A DNA stretch of 64,000 bases from the NCBI GenBank assembly GCA_963722175.1, contig CAVRKA010000003.1, positions 372,001 to 436,000 on the forward strand, read 5' to 3'. The number at the start of each line of letters is the position of its first letter. Position 1 is the stretch's first letter. This DNA comes from WHSW01 sp963722175. Its GTDB lineage: Bacteria > Actinomycetota > Thermoleophilia > Solirubrobacterales > 70-9. The notes beneath the pieces were generated by a model. The model did no database searches. It was not told where the DNA came from and worked only from the letters and a program-made list of their open reading frames with translations. Shown here one piece after another: positions 62,269-64,000 of the stretch. Position numbers and translations under genes: made by a program.

Positions 62269-63287
62269 CGTCTCTTGACCCGCTCGCAGCTGGCCTGGAT
62301 GTTCAGGTCGGCGCCGTCGCGCTTGCGCTGGACGCGGACCTTGTCGTCACCCTGGCCACAGTTGACGGTGTCCGCGCCGCCCTCGCGCAGGTCGATGTTG
62401 TCGTCTCCGCCCCGCGAGCGGATCTCGTCGTCGCCGTCGGTCCCGTCGATCCGATCGTCCTGCGGGCTTCCCACCAGGTCGATCCCGCGCTCGTCCGGAC
62501 ACGAGTTCGCGTCCGGCCCCACGCACGTGTCGAGCGCCTCCGCCGGGATATCGGTGCCGCGGGTCGCGGCCAGGGTCACCTCGCCGGCGTCGTCGACCGT
62601 CACCTCGGCCTTGCCGTTGGCGCCTGTGGCCTCAGGGTCGTCGCCACCCGTAACGGTGGCGTCGGTGGCCGGGCCGCTCCTGCAGGTGGTCTCGAACGTG
62701 TTCTGGTCCGTGACGCACGAATGCTCGATGACCTTGGCCGTGAACGGCTCGCCGGCCTCGACACCGGCCGGCGCCCTGAGCTCGAGCTCGGCGGGGTTCG
62801 GCTCGGGGAACCTGTCCGGCGCGAGGTAGAACAGCACCGCGTCGCCGTCGGAGATCTCCTGCTGGTCCGCGCCGACCGTGGACTCCTGGTGGTCGGTCTT
62901 GAAGTACCAGAAGGACTCGCCGGCCTCGGCCTCGCGGCCGCCGATCCCGCAGATCCCGAGCCCGAAGCCGAACTGGTCGGTGAGGAGCAGCGGCGAGACG
63001 GGCCCCGTCGTGCGGCCCGCCGTGGCAAGCAGGCTGAGCGCGTTGGGCTTGTCGTACGTGTACTCGGCGCCCGAGCCACCCGGGGCCCCGAAGCAGTCGG
63101 CGTCGGGCCGGGTCGGCACGGTGACGCCCTCGTCCACGATGTAGTCGGTGCCCGGGTCGAGCACCTTGTTCGGCGTCAGCACCCGCAGATGCGCGGTCAC
63201 CGTCGCCGACGCGACCGGCGCGAGCAGCGCCGGCAACAGCAGGAGTCCGGCGAGCGCCACGAGCGCCGAGGAGATACGTGTGGTCAT
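62265..63287 (-). CDS. Exported DUF4430 protein with C-terminal RTX-like repeats
   Basis: This is the first gene after the cobalamin riboswitch. A signal peptide (residues 1-28) is followed by a DUF4430-type domain (about 30-165: YIVDEGVTVPTRPDADC, YTYDKPNALSLLATAG, GFGLGICGIGG, ESFWYFKTDHQ). An Ig-like beta region with Cys residues comes next (about 170-270). The end, about 285-340, holds short calcium-binding repeats (DDRIDGTDGDDEIRSRGGDD). The repeats may hold the protein in the cell wall. The ribosome site GAAGGGG precedes the ATG at 63287. The 340 residues are inferred to bind cobalamin outside the cell. Confidence 0.83.
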   Translation of the reverse strand: MTTRISSALVALAGLLLLPALLAPVASATVTAHLRVLTPNKVLDPGTDYIVDEGVTVPTRPDADCFGAPGGSGAEYTYDKPNALSLLATAGRTTGPVSPLLLTDQFGFGLGICGIGGREAEAGESFWYFKTDHQESTVGADQQEISDGDAVLFYLAPDRFPEPNPAELELRAPAGVEAGEPFTAKVIEHSCVTDQNTFETTCRSGPATDATVTGGDDPEATGANGKAEVTVDDAGEVTLAATRGTDIPAEALDTCVGPDANSCPDERGIDLVGSPQDDRIDGTDGDDEIRSRGGDDNIDLREGGADTVNCGQGDDKVRVQRKRDGADLNIQASCERVKRR

Positions 63288-63324
63288 GAGCCACCCCTTC
63301 CTAGAGGGATCGTTGTCAGCCGAC

Positions 63325-63510
63325 CGGAGGCTGGTCTCCTGGCTCGCGGGCCGGCTGTCGCGCCTTCCCAAGACGCCTAGCGTCTCAGTGGCTGACTCGC
63401 GTCATGCGACGCCGTTCGATGCCCGTCCACAGTGGCTGGACCGCACCGGTTTCACACCGGACTTCCCACGACCACCGGTCGTATTTCGCCGGGGATACTA
63501 CCTACGGGGC
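63325..63510 (-). ncRNA. Cobalamin riboswitch
   Basis: On the minus strand the conserved parts appear in order: GGGAAGTCCGGTGTGAAACC (63449-63468), then CAGCCACTGTG, then GAGTCAGCCACTGAGACG, then TGGGAAGGCGCGAC, and finally the B12 box GAGCCAGGAGACC near 63331-63343. These are the hallmarks of the adenosylcobalamin aptamer class. It ends about 40 bases before the ATG at 63287 and should lower expression of the five-gene ECF/DUF4430 operon when cobalamin is abundant. Confidence 0.93.
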
Positions 63511-63574
63511 CGGGTCATGGCAAAGCCGGGTTTGGCTTAGTCAAGCGGTCTAAGTGGCCGGCGAGAGCGTCGAA

Positions 63575-63611
63575 GCACGAGTTTGTGCCGCGTGTCGGAA
63601 CAAACTCGTGC
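63575..63611. terminator. Hairpin after the gene ending at 63696
   Basis: Perfect 12-base arms GCACGAGTTTGT and ACAAACTCGTGC flank a 13-base loop. It lies 85 bases beyond the stop of the leftward gene at 63696 and just upstream of the cobalamin riboswitch, so it probably ends that transcript. No T run follows. The remaining bases 63612-63695 show nothing I can name. Confidence 0.6.
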
Positions 63612-63695
63612 CTCGCGTTCCATCACGCTGTGCGCCCGCGCCGCCGACCGGGGGGCGTGCCCTTCCTTCCTGGCGCGGCGGTGTCTCCGCGCTCC

Positions 63696-64000
63696 TCAGT
63701 CGGCCTCCTTCACCTGCTTGCGCAGCCGCTCGACCTGGCGCTGCAGTCGCTCGACGGTCGCCGCGAGCGATGCGGTGGACGCCGCCGAACTTGCCTGTGC
63801 GGTCCCGAGCTTGCCGTTCGGGCTGACGAGCACCTGCTGGCCGTTGGCCACCGGTTTGCCGCTGATCCCGGCGATGAAGGTCGCATTCTGGCTTGCGGCG
63901 GTGCCGATCCGGATCTTTCCCGAGTCCCCGTCAATGCCGCGGTTGGCGATGTAGATGTTGTCGGAACCCGTGGTCAGGTCCTGACCGGCGCCGTACCCGA
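63696..64000 (-). CDS. C-terminal part of a surface protein with a short coiled coil (5' part beyond window)
   Basis: The last 101 residues of a minus-strand gene are visible. The sequence GYGAGQDLTTGSDNIYIANRG, DSGKIRIGTAAS and FIAGISGKPVANGQQVLV, followed by a coiled coil (TVERLQRQVERLRKQVKEAD), matches a family of exported proteins with adhesin/tail-fibre-like beta repeats. The function is unknown. The TGA is at 63696. Confidence 0.75.
   Translation of the reverse strand, partial: GYGAGQDLTTGSDNIYIANRGIDGDSGKIRIGTAASQNATFIAGISGKPVANGQQVLVSPNGKLGTAQASSAASTASLAATVERLQRQVERLRKQVKEAD

Overview
The window is high-GC DNA on which almost every position is coding. It looks like a chromosome segment of an actinobacterium, most likely class Thermoleophilia (Solirubrobacterales and relatives). 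The reasons are a meso-diaminopimelate-type MurE, an MraZ-headed dcw cluster, several secreted protein families I associate with that group, and many genes that start 6-9 bases after a TANNNT hexamer, as expected for leaderless actinobacterial transcripts. The taxon is an inference; no rRNA or tRNA gene is present to confirm it.

Layout. (1) 1-17.4 kb, minus strand: division and cell-wall cluster mraZ-rsmH-ftsL-like-ftsI-murE-murF-mraY // murD-ftsW-murG-murC-murB (cut by the window edge). It is split between mraY and murD by about 4.2 kb of unrelated genes (two predicted hydrolases, an M23 peptidase, an SRPBCC protein, a small membrane protein). An MraZ-type operator lies upstream of mraZ. (2) 17.5-28.1 kb: membrane and secreted proteins, an O-antigen-ligase-like protein, a tandem glycoside hydrolase whose first copy has lost its catalytic residues, a frameshifted ettA, a TetR/lipase pair around a palindromic operator, and two secreted proteins. 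(3) 28.2-40.2 kb: central carbon metabolism (tkt-tal-sugar transporter-pgi-HAD phosphatase; rpiA; gnd-pgl; zwf; glk-type ROK kinase). Two divergent gene pairs share very short promoter regions. (4) 40.2-50.8 kb: a partial Tad/Flp pilus locus (cpaF, tadB, tadC, a cpaB-like gene, and a two-component pair with DUF192), broken up by a DUF4396 gene with a CsoR-type operator, a TauE permease and a macrodomain protein; then two secreted proteins. Two 172-bp copies of an unrecognised quasi-palindromic repeat flank this region in opposite orientations. (5) 50.9-56.8 kb: a sodium/proton antiporter, a Rho-like protein with a damaged ATP site, glpD and a nitroreductase. (6) 56.8-63.5 kb, minus strand: a cobalamin riboswitch followed by five tightly overlapping genes. 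They encode two exported DUF4430 (transcobalamin beta-domain-like) proteins, an EcfT, a fused double EcfA ATPase, and an ECF S component fused to an alpha/alpha-toroid domain and a C-terminal membrane anchor. Together these resemble a B12 capture and import machine built from the two domain types of animal transcobalamin/intrinsic factor plus an ECF importer. This is the most interesting system in the window. (7) The last 300 bases hold the 3' end of a further surface protein gene.

The second notable signal is the 172-bp repeat. Its two copies differ at mirror-image terminal positions in a compensatory way, its ends supply the stop codons of neighbouring genes, and a 22-bp remnant with the same ends lies inside the interrupted dcw cluster.
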